This document shows, in pieces, positions 1-5,469 of a stretch of DNA of 5,517 nt. Location: assembly GCA_044359885.1 (NCBI GenBank), contig JBIKLI010000297.1, forward strand, positions 1 to 5,517, in the 5' to 3' direction. The stretch is from CAIOSQ01 sp044359885 (lineage in GTDB: Bacteria > Pseudomonadota > Alphaproteobacteria > CACIAM-22H2). The first letter of the stretch is position 1. The number at the start of each line of letters is the position of its first letter. Position numbers and translations under genes: made by a program. The notes under the pieces were generated by a model. It did not search any database. It had not been told where the DNA came from and worked only from the letters and a program-made list of their open reading frames with translations.

Positions 1-702
1 AACCATTCGCCGCTGCTGACCCAATGGAGCGGGTTCTCGTTGCGCTGGTATGCGGCGCTTCTGGACAATCAGCGGCTGCTGTCCGCCGCCGGGCTCAGCC
101 TCGCGATCGCCGCCGTCAGCGCCAGCGTCGCGACGGTGCTGGGCACCGCCGCGGGCCTGGCAATGGCACGGCTGCGGCGGTTCCGGGGGCGGCGGGCTCT
201 GGGCGGCGCGCTGGCCGCGCTTCTGGTGATGCCCGAGATCCTGACCGGCGTCACGTTGCTGCTGCTGTTCGTGGCTGCCGAGCGGGTCGTCGGCTGGCCC
301 GGCGAGCGGGGCGCGGTCACGGTGGCGATCGCGCATGCGACCTTCGCCATGGCCTATGTCGCGACGCTCGTGCAGGCCCGGCTGGCGGACCAGGATCCGG
401 CGCTCGAGGAAGCGGCCGCGGATCTCGGCGCACGGCCGGCCGACATCCTGTTCAGCGTCACGCTGCCGCTGCTGGCGCCCGCGATCGCGGCTGGCTGGCT
501 GCTGGCCTTCACCCTGTCGCTGGACGACCTCGTCGTCGCCAGCTTCGTCTCGGGGCCGGGCGCGACGACATTGCCCATGATGGTCTTCGCCAGCGTCCGG
601 CTCGGCCTGTCGCCGCAGATCAACGCGCTCGCGACGCTCTGGATCGCCGCCGTCGCCCTCGGCCTGATGCTGGCCCTGCGTCTCGGCCGGCCGCGCAATT
701 GA
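1..702 (+). CDS. ABC transporter permease, PotI/PotC-like, 5' partial
   Basis: This is the inner-membrane permease of a binding-protein-dependent ABC importer, closest in appearance to the spermidine/putrescine permeases PotI/PotC. The frame is open from base 1, so the N-terminus and probably the first membrane helix lie outside the window; 233 residues are visible. Internal TTG and similar codons near base 40 are not the true start. Visible marks are the RWYAALL segment before the first hydrophobic stretch (as in PotI), the MPEILTGVTLLLLF segment at about residues 77-90, and the cytoplasmic EAA loop at about residues 136-160 (EEAAADLGA, then LP), which docks on the ATPase. Hydrophobic segments lie near residues 28-54, 69-93, 107-123, 159-181 and 211-227. 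The ATPase, second permease and binding protein would be expected upstream. The family is fairly sure. The substrate is not: polyamines are typical, but related systems carry other cationic amines or small organic compounds. Confidence 0.9.
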   Translation, partial: NHSPLLTQWSGFSLRWYAALLDNQRLLSAAGLSLAIAAVSASVATVLGTAAGLAMARLRRFRGRRALGGALAALLVMPEILTGVTLLLLFVAAERVVGWPGERGAVTVAIAHATFAMAYVATLVQARLADQDPALEEAAADLGARPADILFSVTLPLLAPAIAAGWLLAFTLSLDDLVVASFVSGPGATTLPMMVFASVRLGLSPQINALATLWIAAVALGLMLALRLGRPRN

Positions 703-758
703 AGGATGGAGGGCCGGTGACGGCAGGCTATCATCGGGCCGAGAAAGACGTTCTGCCG

Positions 759-2678
759 ATGGCTCCAGATCCAGACGCCGCCGCCGCGGCCTCGCGCATC
801 GCGGCGGCGCGACCGGCCGACATCGCCGCCCTGTTCCAGGAGGGCGTGCGGCTGCATCAGGCTGGGCGCTTCGCGCAGGCCGAGGCGATCTATGACCGCG
901 TGCTTGCGGCCCGTGCCGACCATCCGGGCGCGCTGCATCTGACCGGCGTTCTCGACATCCAGCGGGGCAGGCCCGCGCAGGCGGTCGCGAAGATTCGCGC
1001 GGCGCTGGCCGTCAATCCGCGGGCGGCACCCTTCCACGGCAATCTCGGCACCGCCCTGCAGGCGCTCGGGCGAGACGACGAGGCGCTCGCCGCCTATCGC
1101 GAGGCGGTGCGGCTCGATCCGGCCTATGCCGATGCGCACAACAACATCGGCGCGCTCGCCGAGAAGCGGGCCCGCTACCGCGACGCGGTCGACAGCTACC
1201 GGGCCGCGCTGGCGGCTCGCCCCGACTTCCTGGAGGCGATGAGCAATCTGGGCCAGTTGCTGCGCCGCGCCGGCGAATACAAGGAGGCCGTGGCCTTGCT
1301 CACCCGCGCGGTCGAGCTGGGTGCGAAGGACGCCGCCACCCATCGCGCGCTGGGCGCCGCGCTGGGGCGGCTCGACCGCCACGACGAGGCGATCGCGGCG
1401 CTGCGCAGGGCGATCGAGATCGATCCCAACGACCACGAGGCGCACAACCAGCTCGGCAACCGGTTCAAGCACAAGGGGATGGCCCGCGAGGCCGAGGCGA
1501 GCTACCGCACGGCGCTGCAGATCAAGCCGGACTATGTCGATGCCCACAACAATCTGGGCAACCTCGCCTATCGGGTCGGCAAGCTGGAAGAGGCGGAATC
1601 GTTCTACCGCGCCGCCCTGCGCATCAGGCCGGACTACGCCGATGGTCACGGCAATCTCGGCATCGTCCACATGGGCATGGGCCGCTACGAGGAGGCGGTC
1701 GCGACGCTGCGCGAGGCGCTGCGGCTGCGCAGCGTCTATCCCGAGGCGACCAGCAATCTGAGCCAGGCGCTGCTGGTCATGGGCGCGTTCAAGGAGGGCT
1801 GGGACAAGTACGAGATGCGCTGGAAGCTTCCCGCGCTCGCGCCACGCCCGTTCCGTCAGCCGCTGTGGCACGGCGAGTCCCTGATCGGGACCACGATCCT
1901 TCTTCATGCCGAGCAGGGTGCCGGCGACGTGATCCAGTTCGTGCGCTACGCACCGCTGATCCGCGACCTGGGCGCGACGGTCGTCGTCGAGCTGCCGAAG
2001 GAGCTGATGCGCGTGCTGGCGCCGATCGCGGGACCGCGCATCCGGCTGGTCGCCAAGGGCTCGCCGCTGCCGCATTTCGACGTCCATTGCCCGCTGCTCA
2101 GCCTGCCGGGCGCCCTGGGCTGCGATCTCGGCAACATTCCGGCCTCCGTGCCCTATCTGACCGCAGAGCCCGATCTGGTGGCGCGGTGGCGCGCCCGGCT
2201 CGATGGCGCGCCGGGGCCGAGGATCGGTCTGGTCTGGGCCGGCAACCCGCAGCACGCCAACGACCACAACCGGTCCTTCCGTCCGCTCGCCTTCAAGCCG
2301 TTCTGGGACATCCCGGGCCTTCGTTTCTTCCTGCTGCAGAAGCAACCGCGCGACAGCGACGCCGCCGATCTCGCCGAGCTCGGGCCCCATGTCGATCTGG
2401 GGCCGGAGCTGCAGGATTTCGCGGACACCGCCGCGGCGCTCAGCGCGCTCGACCTGCTGATCTCCGCCGACACCTCGATCGTGCATCTCGCCGGGGCGCT
2501 CGGCCGGCCGGTCTGGACGATGGTGCCGTTCTCGCCCGACTGGCGCTGGCTGCTGGGGCGCGAGGACACGCCCTGGTATCCGACGATGCGGCTGTTCCGG
2601 CAGCCGAAGCGTCGCGACTGGCGTAGCGCGATGGCACGCGTCGCCGAGGAACTCGCGCGGCTGCGCGGGCCGGGCTGA
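759..2678 (+). CDS. TPR-repeat protein with C-terminal GT9-like glycosyltransferase domain
   Basis: This is a 639-residue protein, probably cytoplasmic, since no signal peptide or membrane segment is seen. Residues 23-356 form about ten consecutive TPR units. The rest resembles the two-Rossmann fold of GT9/ADP-heptose heptosyltransferases. Visible marks are EQGAGD at 385-390 followed by VIQFVRYAPLI, IGLVWAGNPQHAND at about 489-502, and the nucleotide-sugar-site-like ADTSIVHLAGALGRPVW at 570-586 (D571, H576). Proteins of this design are common in alphaproteobacteria and are usually annotated only as TPR/glycosyltransferase proteins; protein or surface-glycan glycosylation is inferred. ATG 759 was chosen because the homology-like sequence begins just after it and the codons before it are less GC-ending. 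GTG 717 (653 residues), preceded by GGAGG at 708-712, is a real alternative. The gene follows the permease by 56 bases with no obvious promoter, so read-through is possible, but the functions do not obviously match. Confidence 0.85.
   Translation: MAPDPDAAAAASRIAAARPADIAALFQEGVRLHQAGRFAQAEAIYDRVLAARADHPGALHLTGVLDIQRGRPAQAVAKIRAALAVNPRAAPFHGNLGTALQALGRDDEALAAYREAVRLDPAYADAHNNIGALAEKRARYRDAVDSYRAALAARPDFLEAMSNLGQLLRRAGEYKEAVALLTRAVELGAKDAATHRALGAALGRLDRHDEAIAALRRAIEIDPNDHEAHNQLGNRFKHKGMAREAEASYRTALQIKPDYVDAHNNLGNLAYRVGKLEEAESFYRAALRIRPDYADGHGNLGIVHMGMGRYEEAVATLREALRLRSVYPEATSNLSQALLVMGAFKEGWDKYEMRWKLPALAPRPFRQPLWHGESLIGTTILLHAEQGAGDVIQFVRYAPLIRDLGATVVVELPKELMRVLAPIAGPRIRLVAKGSPLPHFDVHCPLLSLPGALGCDLGNIPASVPYLTAEPDLVARWRARLDGAPGPRIGLVWAGNPQHANDHNRSFRPLAFKPFWDIPGLRFFLLQKQPRDSDAADLAELGPHVDLGPELQDFADTAAALSALDLLISADTSIVHLAGALGRPVWTMVPFSPDWRWLLGREDTPWYPTMRLFRQPKRRDWRSAMARVAEELARLRGPG
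825..1826 (+). repeat. TPR array, about ten units with a 102-base period
   Basis: The protein aligns with itself at a strict 34-residue spacing from residue 23 to about residue 356 of the TPR-glycosyltransferase, with no inserted or lost residues. Units begin at residues 23, 57, 91, 125, 159, 193, 227, 261, 295 and 329. Recurrent positions include the NLG (or ALG/QLG) triplet, a Gly-x-x-x-[ED]-A turn and a P-[DN] cap near the end of most units (DPAYA, RPDFL, DPNDH, KPDYV, RPDYA). The last unit is cut short and its second helix changes to KEGWDKYEMRW, which leads into the catalytic domain. The repeat is at protein level; the DNA copies have diverged. Confidence 0.85.
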
Positions 2679-2702
2679 GCGGTTCAGAAGGCGACCCGGT
2701 CC
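2667..2702. terminator. possible shared stem-loop between convergent genes
   Basis: The two convergent genes end 5 bases apart, and both stops lie inside an imperfect inverted repeat. The outer stem pairs 2667-2674 (GGGCCGGG) with 2695-2702 (CCCGGTCC), 8 pairs including one G-U in the + strand RNA; that pair becomes an A-C mismatch in the - strand RNA. An inner stem pairs CTGA at 2675-2678 with TCAG at 2684-2687. Part of the inner symmetry is automatic, because facing TGA stops are reverse complements. No T-run follows on either strand, so this is not a classical intrinsic terminator. GC-rich DNA makes such stems by chance. Confidence 0.25.
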
Positions 2703-3643
2703 CCGCCCTTGAGGCCGAGCATCGCGCGCGCCTCCGCCGCCGTGGCGATCTCGCCGCCCAGCGATTCGATGATCGTGCGGATCTTGCGGACCTGGTCCGC
2801 GTTCGATTTCGCCAGAGCGCCGGGTCCGATCCAGAGCGAATCCTCGAGCCCGACCCGGACATTGGCGCCCATGGTCGCGGCCATGGTCAGGATCGGCATC
2901 TGGTGGCGGCCGGCCGCCAGCACCGACCAGCGGTACTGGTCGCCGAACAGACGGTCGGCGGTGCGCTTCATGTGGCCGACATCCTCGGGATGGACGCCGA
3001 TGCCGCCGAGGATGCCGAAGATCGTCTGGACGAAGAGCGGCGGCTTGACCAGGCCGCGCTCGAGGAAATGCGCGAGCGTGTAGAGATGGCCGACGTCGTA
3101 GCACTCGAATTCGAACCGCGTGCCGTGCTTCTCGCCCAGCTCGCGCAGCACCGTCTCGATGTCCTTGAACGTGTTGCGGAAGATGAAGTCGCGGCTGTTC
3201 TCCAGATGCGTGCGCTCCCAGTCGTGCTTGAAGTCCTTGTAGCGCTCGAGCATCGGGTAGAGCCCGAAATTCATCGAGCCCATGTTGAGCGAGGTCATCT
3301 CCGGGCTGGCGCGCAGCGGCGCCGCCAGGCGTTCCGCGACCGTCATCCCGTGGCCGCCGCCGGTGGTGATGTTCACGACCGCGTCGCAGCCCTGCTTGAT
3401 GCGCGGCAGGAACTCCATGAAGATCTCGGGCGAGGGAGTCGGGCGGCCGTCCTTGGGGTCGCGCGCGTGAAGATGGATGATCGACGCGCCGGCCTCCGCC
3501 GCGGCGATCGATTCGCGCGCGATCTCGTCGGGGGTGACGGGCAGATGCGGCGACATGCTGGGCGTGTGGATCGACCCGGTCACCGCGCAGGTGATGATCG
3601 TCTTGCGGCGGGACCTGGATTTGCTCTCGGCCATGGCGGTCAT
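2684..3643 (-). CDS. Beta-keto acid cleavage enzyme (BKACE, DUF849 / Kce family)
   Basis: This 319-residue zinc enzyme is of normal family length. Family members condense a beta-keto acid with acetyl-CoA and split the product into acetoacetate and a CoA ester. The founding case is Kce of lysine fermentation; another member acts on dehydrocarnitine. Visible marks are the N-terminal TCAVTGSIHTPSMSPHLPVTP (about residues 18-38), the metal-binding HLH at 57-59 (H57, H59), NITTGGG at 91-97, and RVGLED at 263-268. The last supplies R263, zinc ligand E267 and catalytic D268, equivalent to Kce R226, E230 and D231. The start at 3643 is well supported: its ATG overlaps the upstream stop as ATGA, with GAGGAAGGG ending 3 bases upstream. 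A second ATG nine bases in (3634) is less likely. As the last gene of the three-gene unit it probably consumes the beta-keto acid made by the neighbouring dehydrogenases. The family is clear; the substrate is unknown. Confidence 0.95.
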   Translation of the reverse strand: MTAMAESKSRSRRKTIITCAVTGSIHTPSMSPHLPVTPDEIARESIAAAEAGASIIHLHARDPKDGRPTPSPEIFMEFLPRIKQGCDAVVNITTGGGHGMTVAERLAAPLRASPEMTSLNMGSMNFGLYPMLERYKDFKHDWERTHLENSRDFIFRNTFKDIETVLRELGEKHGTRFEFECYDVGHLYTLAHFLERGLVKPPLFVQTIFGILGGIGVHPEDVGHMKRTADRLFGDQYRWSVLAAGRHQMPILTMAATMGANVRVGLEDSLWIGPGALAKSNADQVRKIRTIIESLGGEIATAAEARAMLGLKGGDRVAF

Positions 3644-4584
3644 TTCCCTTCCTCGCGATCCATACGTTTCTTGTGCGCGGCGAGTTCCATCAGCCGGCGG
3701 TCGCGCCATGCGCCGCGCGCGGCGAGGCCGGCCTTCGGCACGCGTGCCCGGCGTTCGGCCTCGATGCCGTCGAGGGCGGCGGCCGGCCAGTCGGCGGCGA
3801 CCTTCAGGTCCCGGCCAAGCCCGCGCAGCGGCCCGCCATAGCGTTCGGCGTAGTCGCGGAAGCCGCCGGGCGCGTTGAGGTCCATGGTCTCGAACGGGCC
3901 CATGAAGGACCAGCGCAGCCCCAGCGAATGCCGGATCACCGCGTCGAGGTCGTCCGGGGCGATGACGCCGTCGGCGACCAGGCTGATCGCCTCGCAGATG
4001 ACCCCGGCCTGCAGCCGGTTCATGACGAAACCCTCGATCTCCTTGCGCAGCAGCACCGGCACCTGGCCGGCCTCGCTCATCAGCGTGCGGCAGCGCTCCA
4101 GCGCCGCCGGCGCCGTGCGCGGCGTCGGCACCAGTTCGACCACCGGCAGCAGATGCGGCGGATTGGCGGGATGGGCGACGAGGCACCGGTCCTCCCGCGC
4201 CAGCCCGCCGAAGATGCGGCTGCCCGGGAAGGTCGAGGTCGAACTGCCGACCACGGCTTCGGCCGGCACCGCGGCCTCGATGCGGCGATGCAGGTCGCGC
4301 TTGAGGTCGAGATTTTCCGGCGCGTTCTCCTGGACATAGTCGGCGCCGGCCAGCGCGGCGTCGAGCGTCGCCGCGGCGGCGACGCGGCTGCGCGCGCCGG
4401 CGGCGTCGGCGATCAGTCCCAGCTTCTCCATCGCCGGCAAGGTGTCGTCCAGCCAGCGCAGGGCCGCGCCGGGCGCGGCCGGGTCGCTGTCCCACAACCG
4501 GACCTGCGCGCCCGCCGCGGCGAAGCGCGCGGCCCAGCCGCGGCCGATGAAGCCGCTGCCGACGATCGAGACATGTGCCTTCAT
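3640..4584 (-). CDS. Lambda-crystallin/L-gulonate-dehydrogenase-like 3-hydroxy acid dehydrogenase
   Basis: This 314-residue soluble NAD-dependent enzyme belongs to the 3-hydroxyacyl-CoA dehydrogenase superfamily and should oxidise a beta-hydroxy acid to the beta-keto acid. Visible marks are the Rossmann loop GSGFIG at 9-14, D32 at the end of strand 2 (favouring NAD over NADP), and the catalytic set S117, H138 (HPANPPH), E150 (VELVP) and N189 (GFVMNRLQ). The spacing of these residues matches the superfamily. The ENAPENLDLKRDL segment (86-98), the SSTSTFPGS segment (114-122) and a tail with AARGAWRDRRLMELA (288-302) look like CRYL1 (lambda-crystallin, L-gulonate 3-dehydrogenase) rather than a fatty-acid enzyme. 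Bacterial L-carnitine dehydrogenases are also relatives. The ATG lies 13 bases after the SDR stop, with a weak AGGCAGG upstream. Its stop overlaps the BKACE start as ATGA, implying translational coupling. The substrate is unknown but is probably a free hydroxy acid, since BKACE takes free keto acids. Confidence 0.9.
   Translation of the reverse strand: MKAHVSIVGSGFIGRGWAARFAAAGAQVRLWDSDPAAPGAALRWLDDTLPAMEKLGLIADAAGARSRVAAAATLDAALAGADYVQENAPENLDLKRDLHRRIEAAVPAEAVVGSSTSTFPGSRIFGGLAREDRCLVAHPANPPHLLPVVELVPTPRTAPAALERCRTLMSEAGQVPVLLRKEIEGFVMNRLQAGVICEAISLVADGVIAPDDLDAVIRHSLGLRWSFMGPFETMDLNAPGGFRDYAERYGGPLRGLGRDLKVAADWPAAALDGIEAERRARVPKAGLAARGAWRDRRLMELAAHKKRMDREEGK
3644..3654 (-). promoter_or_regulatory. 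Ribosome binding site of the BKACE gene, inside the upstream gene
   Basis: On the - strand the bases before ATG 3643 read GAGGAAGGGAA. This is a strong purine-rich Shine-Dalgarno stretch with GAGG 7 bases from the ATG. It lies within the last codons of the upstream dehydrogenase. Together with the ATGA overlap it supports start 3643 and coupled translation of the two enzymes. Confidence 0.75.
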
Positions 4585-4597
4585 GGGATTGCCTGCC

Positions 4598-5374
4598 TTA
4601 CTGGAGTACCTGATGGTCGCCGCAGACGGACAGCGCCTGACCGGTGACGCTGGCGCCGGCCGGCGAGCAGACGAACAGCGCCGTTTCGGCGACGTCCTCC
4701 GCCGTCACCATGCGGCGCAGCGAGACGGTCTTGAGCAGCCGCTGCTTCATCTCCTCGAAGCCGACGCCCAGGGCGTCGGCCTTGGCCTGGATGACGCGAT
4801 CGATGCGCGGGCCGGCCACGAGGCCGGGCTGGATGCAGTTCACGCGGATTCCGTCGGGACCGAGCTCCATCGCCAGGCTCTTCGTCAGCCCGACCACCGC
4901 CCATTTCGACGCCGCGTAGGGCGTGCGCAGCGGATAGCCCAGCCGTCCAGCGACCGAGGAGATGTTGACGATCGACCCGCCGCCAGCCGCCTTGAGCAGC
5001 GGGACGCCGCGCCGGGTGCAGTAGAACATGCCGTTGAGATTGACCGCCACGCAGCGGTCCCAGTCGTCGGTCGAGATGTCCTCGACCTTGCGCGTCGGGC
5101 CTGCGATGCCGGCGTTGTTGACCAGGATATCGAGCCCCCCGAGCGCGGCGGCCGCGGCGTCGAAGAGCCTGTCGACATCGCCGGGATGGGCAACGTCGGC
5201 ACGCACGCCGCCGGCGCCCGGGTTCTCGGCGCGGAAGGCGGCCAGCGCATGGTCGTCCACGTCGCAGACGAAGATCCGCGCCCCGGCCGCCGCCAGCCGT
5301 CGCGCGATCGCGCGGCCGATCCCCGATGCGCCCGCCGTCACCAAGGCGCGCTGGCCGGCGAGTGGCTTGTCCAT
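4598..5374 (-). CDS. Short-chain dehydrogenase/reductase (SDR), classical NAD-type
   Basis: This 258-residue classical SDR is of typical length. Visible marks are the nucleotide loop TAGASGIG at 13-20, D38 after strand 2 (favouring NAD, so probably oxidative), NNAG at 86-89, N112 in VNLNG, catalytic S140 in NISSVAG, the active-site pair Y153 and K157 (YAASK), and the IQPG turn at 181-184. An insert around residues 188-216 and the ending ALSVCGDHQVL are seen in many catabolic SDRs annotated loosely as 3-oxoacyl-ACP reductases. The first glycine of TGxxxGxG is alanine here. Start 5374 was chosen over the in-frame codon at 5413 because GGAGG at 5382-5386 sits 7 bases before the ATG, and the extra 13 residues look like leader. 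It is the first gene of the three-gene unit. It may oxidise an alcohol precursor, or the opposite stereoisomer of the hydroxy acid handled by the next gene. Family is certain; substrate is unknown. Confidence 0.93.
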   Translation of the reverse strand: MDKPLAGQRALVTAGASGIGRAIARRLAAAGARIFVCDVDDHALAAFRAENPGAGGVRADVAHPGDVDRLFDAAAAALGGLDILVNNAGIAGPTRKVEDISTDDWDRCVAVNLNGMFYCTRRGVPLLKAAGGGSIVNISSVAGRLGYPLRTPYAASKWAVVGLTKSLAMELGPDGIRVNCIQPGLVAGPRIDRVIQAKADALGVGFEEMKQRLLKTVSLRRMVTAEDVAETALFVCSPAGASVTGQALSVCGDHQVLQ

Positions 5375-5381
5375 CCTCGTT

Positions 5382-5386
5382 CCTCC
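5382..5386 (-). promoter_or_regulatory. Ribosome binding site of the SDR gene
   Basis: The - strand reads GGAGG here, the full Shine-Dalgarno core, 7 bases before ATG 5374. This fixes the SDR start and rules against the longer in-frame extension to 5413. Confidence 0.8.
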
Positions 5387-5398
5387 CCCTTGATCTTC

Positions 5399-5426
5399 CC
5401 TATTGATCCGCACTTGGCACCGTCAA
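5399..5426 (-). promoter_or_regulatory. Possible sigma-70-type promoter of the catabolic operon
   Basis: On the - strand, TTGACG (5426-5421) matches five of six bases of the -35 consensus. A 16-base spacer leads to AATAGG (5404-5399), a weak -10; a 17-base spacer gives ATAGGG. Transcription would start near 5392, leaving a short leader that still carries GGAGG. The stretch is noticeably more AT-rich than its surroundings. The weak -10 would fit an activator-dependent promoter, but this is only a motif match. Confidence 0.3.
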
Positions 5427-5430
5427 TGCA
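5414..5430 (+). promoter_or_regulatory. Candidate sigma-54 (-24/-12) promoter for the divergent gene
   Basis: The + strand reads TTGGCACCGTCAATGCA. Against the sigma-54 core TGGCAC-N5-TTGCA it matches 10 of 11 fixed bases, with A for the first T of the -12 box. The invariant GG (5416-5417) and GC (5428-5429) are separated by exactly 10 bases. Transcription would begin near 5441, about 29 bases before ATG 5470, with AGGG at 5458-5461 inside the leader. The geometry fits well. No enhancer site for a sigma-54 activator could be identified. Confidence 0.4.
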
Positions 5431-5469
5431 AGCTTGGCGCGCGCGCCGCATGCGCCTAGGGTCGGAGCG

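Noticed and set aside
24..758. N-terminal extension of the TPR protein across the permease gene
   Set aside because: This part is an out-of-frame shadow of the permease, with Arg/Ala/Gly-rich low-complexity sequence. Recognisable protein starts only after 759.
1865..2626. A 253-codon + strand frame inside the TPR-glycosyltransferase gene
   Set aside because: It is a +1-type shadow of the GT9-like domain, Arg/Ala-rich, with no plausible start signal.
354..3104. A 916-codon open frame on the - strand, antisense to the permease, TPR gene and part of the BKACE gene
   Set aside because: It runs opposite two well-supported coding regions, is rich in Arg and low in recognisable motifs, and crosses the junction of convergent genes. 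It is an expected artefact of high-GC codon use.
3644..4495. Longer frame upstream of the BKACE start on the - strand
   Set aside because: It overlaps the dehydrogenase in another frame and has no family motifs. The ATGA junction and ribosome site place the BKACE start at 3643.
3640..4584. Calling this gene a fatty-acid 3-hydroxybutyryl-CoA dehydrogenase
   Set aside because: The NAPENLDLKRDL segment, HPANPPH and the AARGAWRDRRLM tail fit the lambda-crystallin/L-gulonate dehydrogenase branch better. The BKACE partner also argues for a free acid substrate.
2903..4647. Long + strand frames (2903-3841 and 3673-4647) opposite the BKACE and dehydrogenase genes
   Set aside because: They are antisense shadows of genes with intact catalytic residues, and show no recognisable domain.
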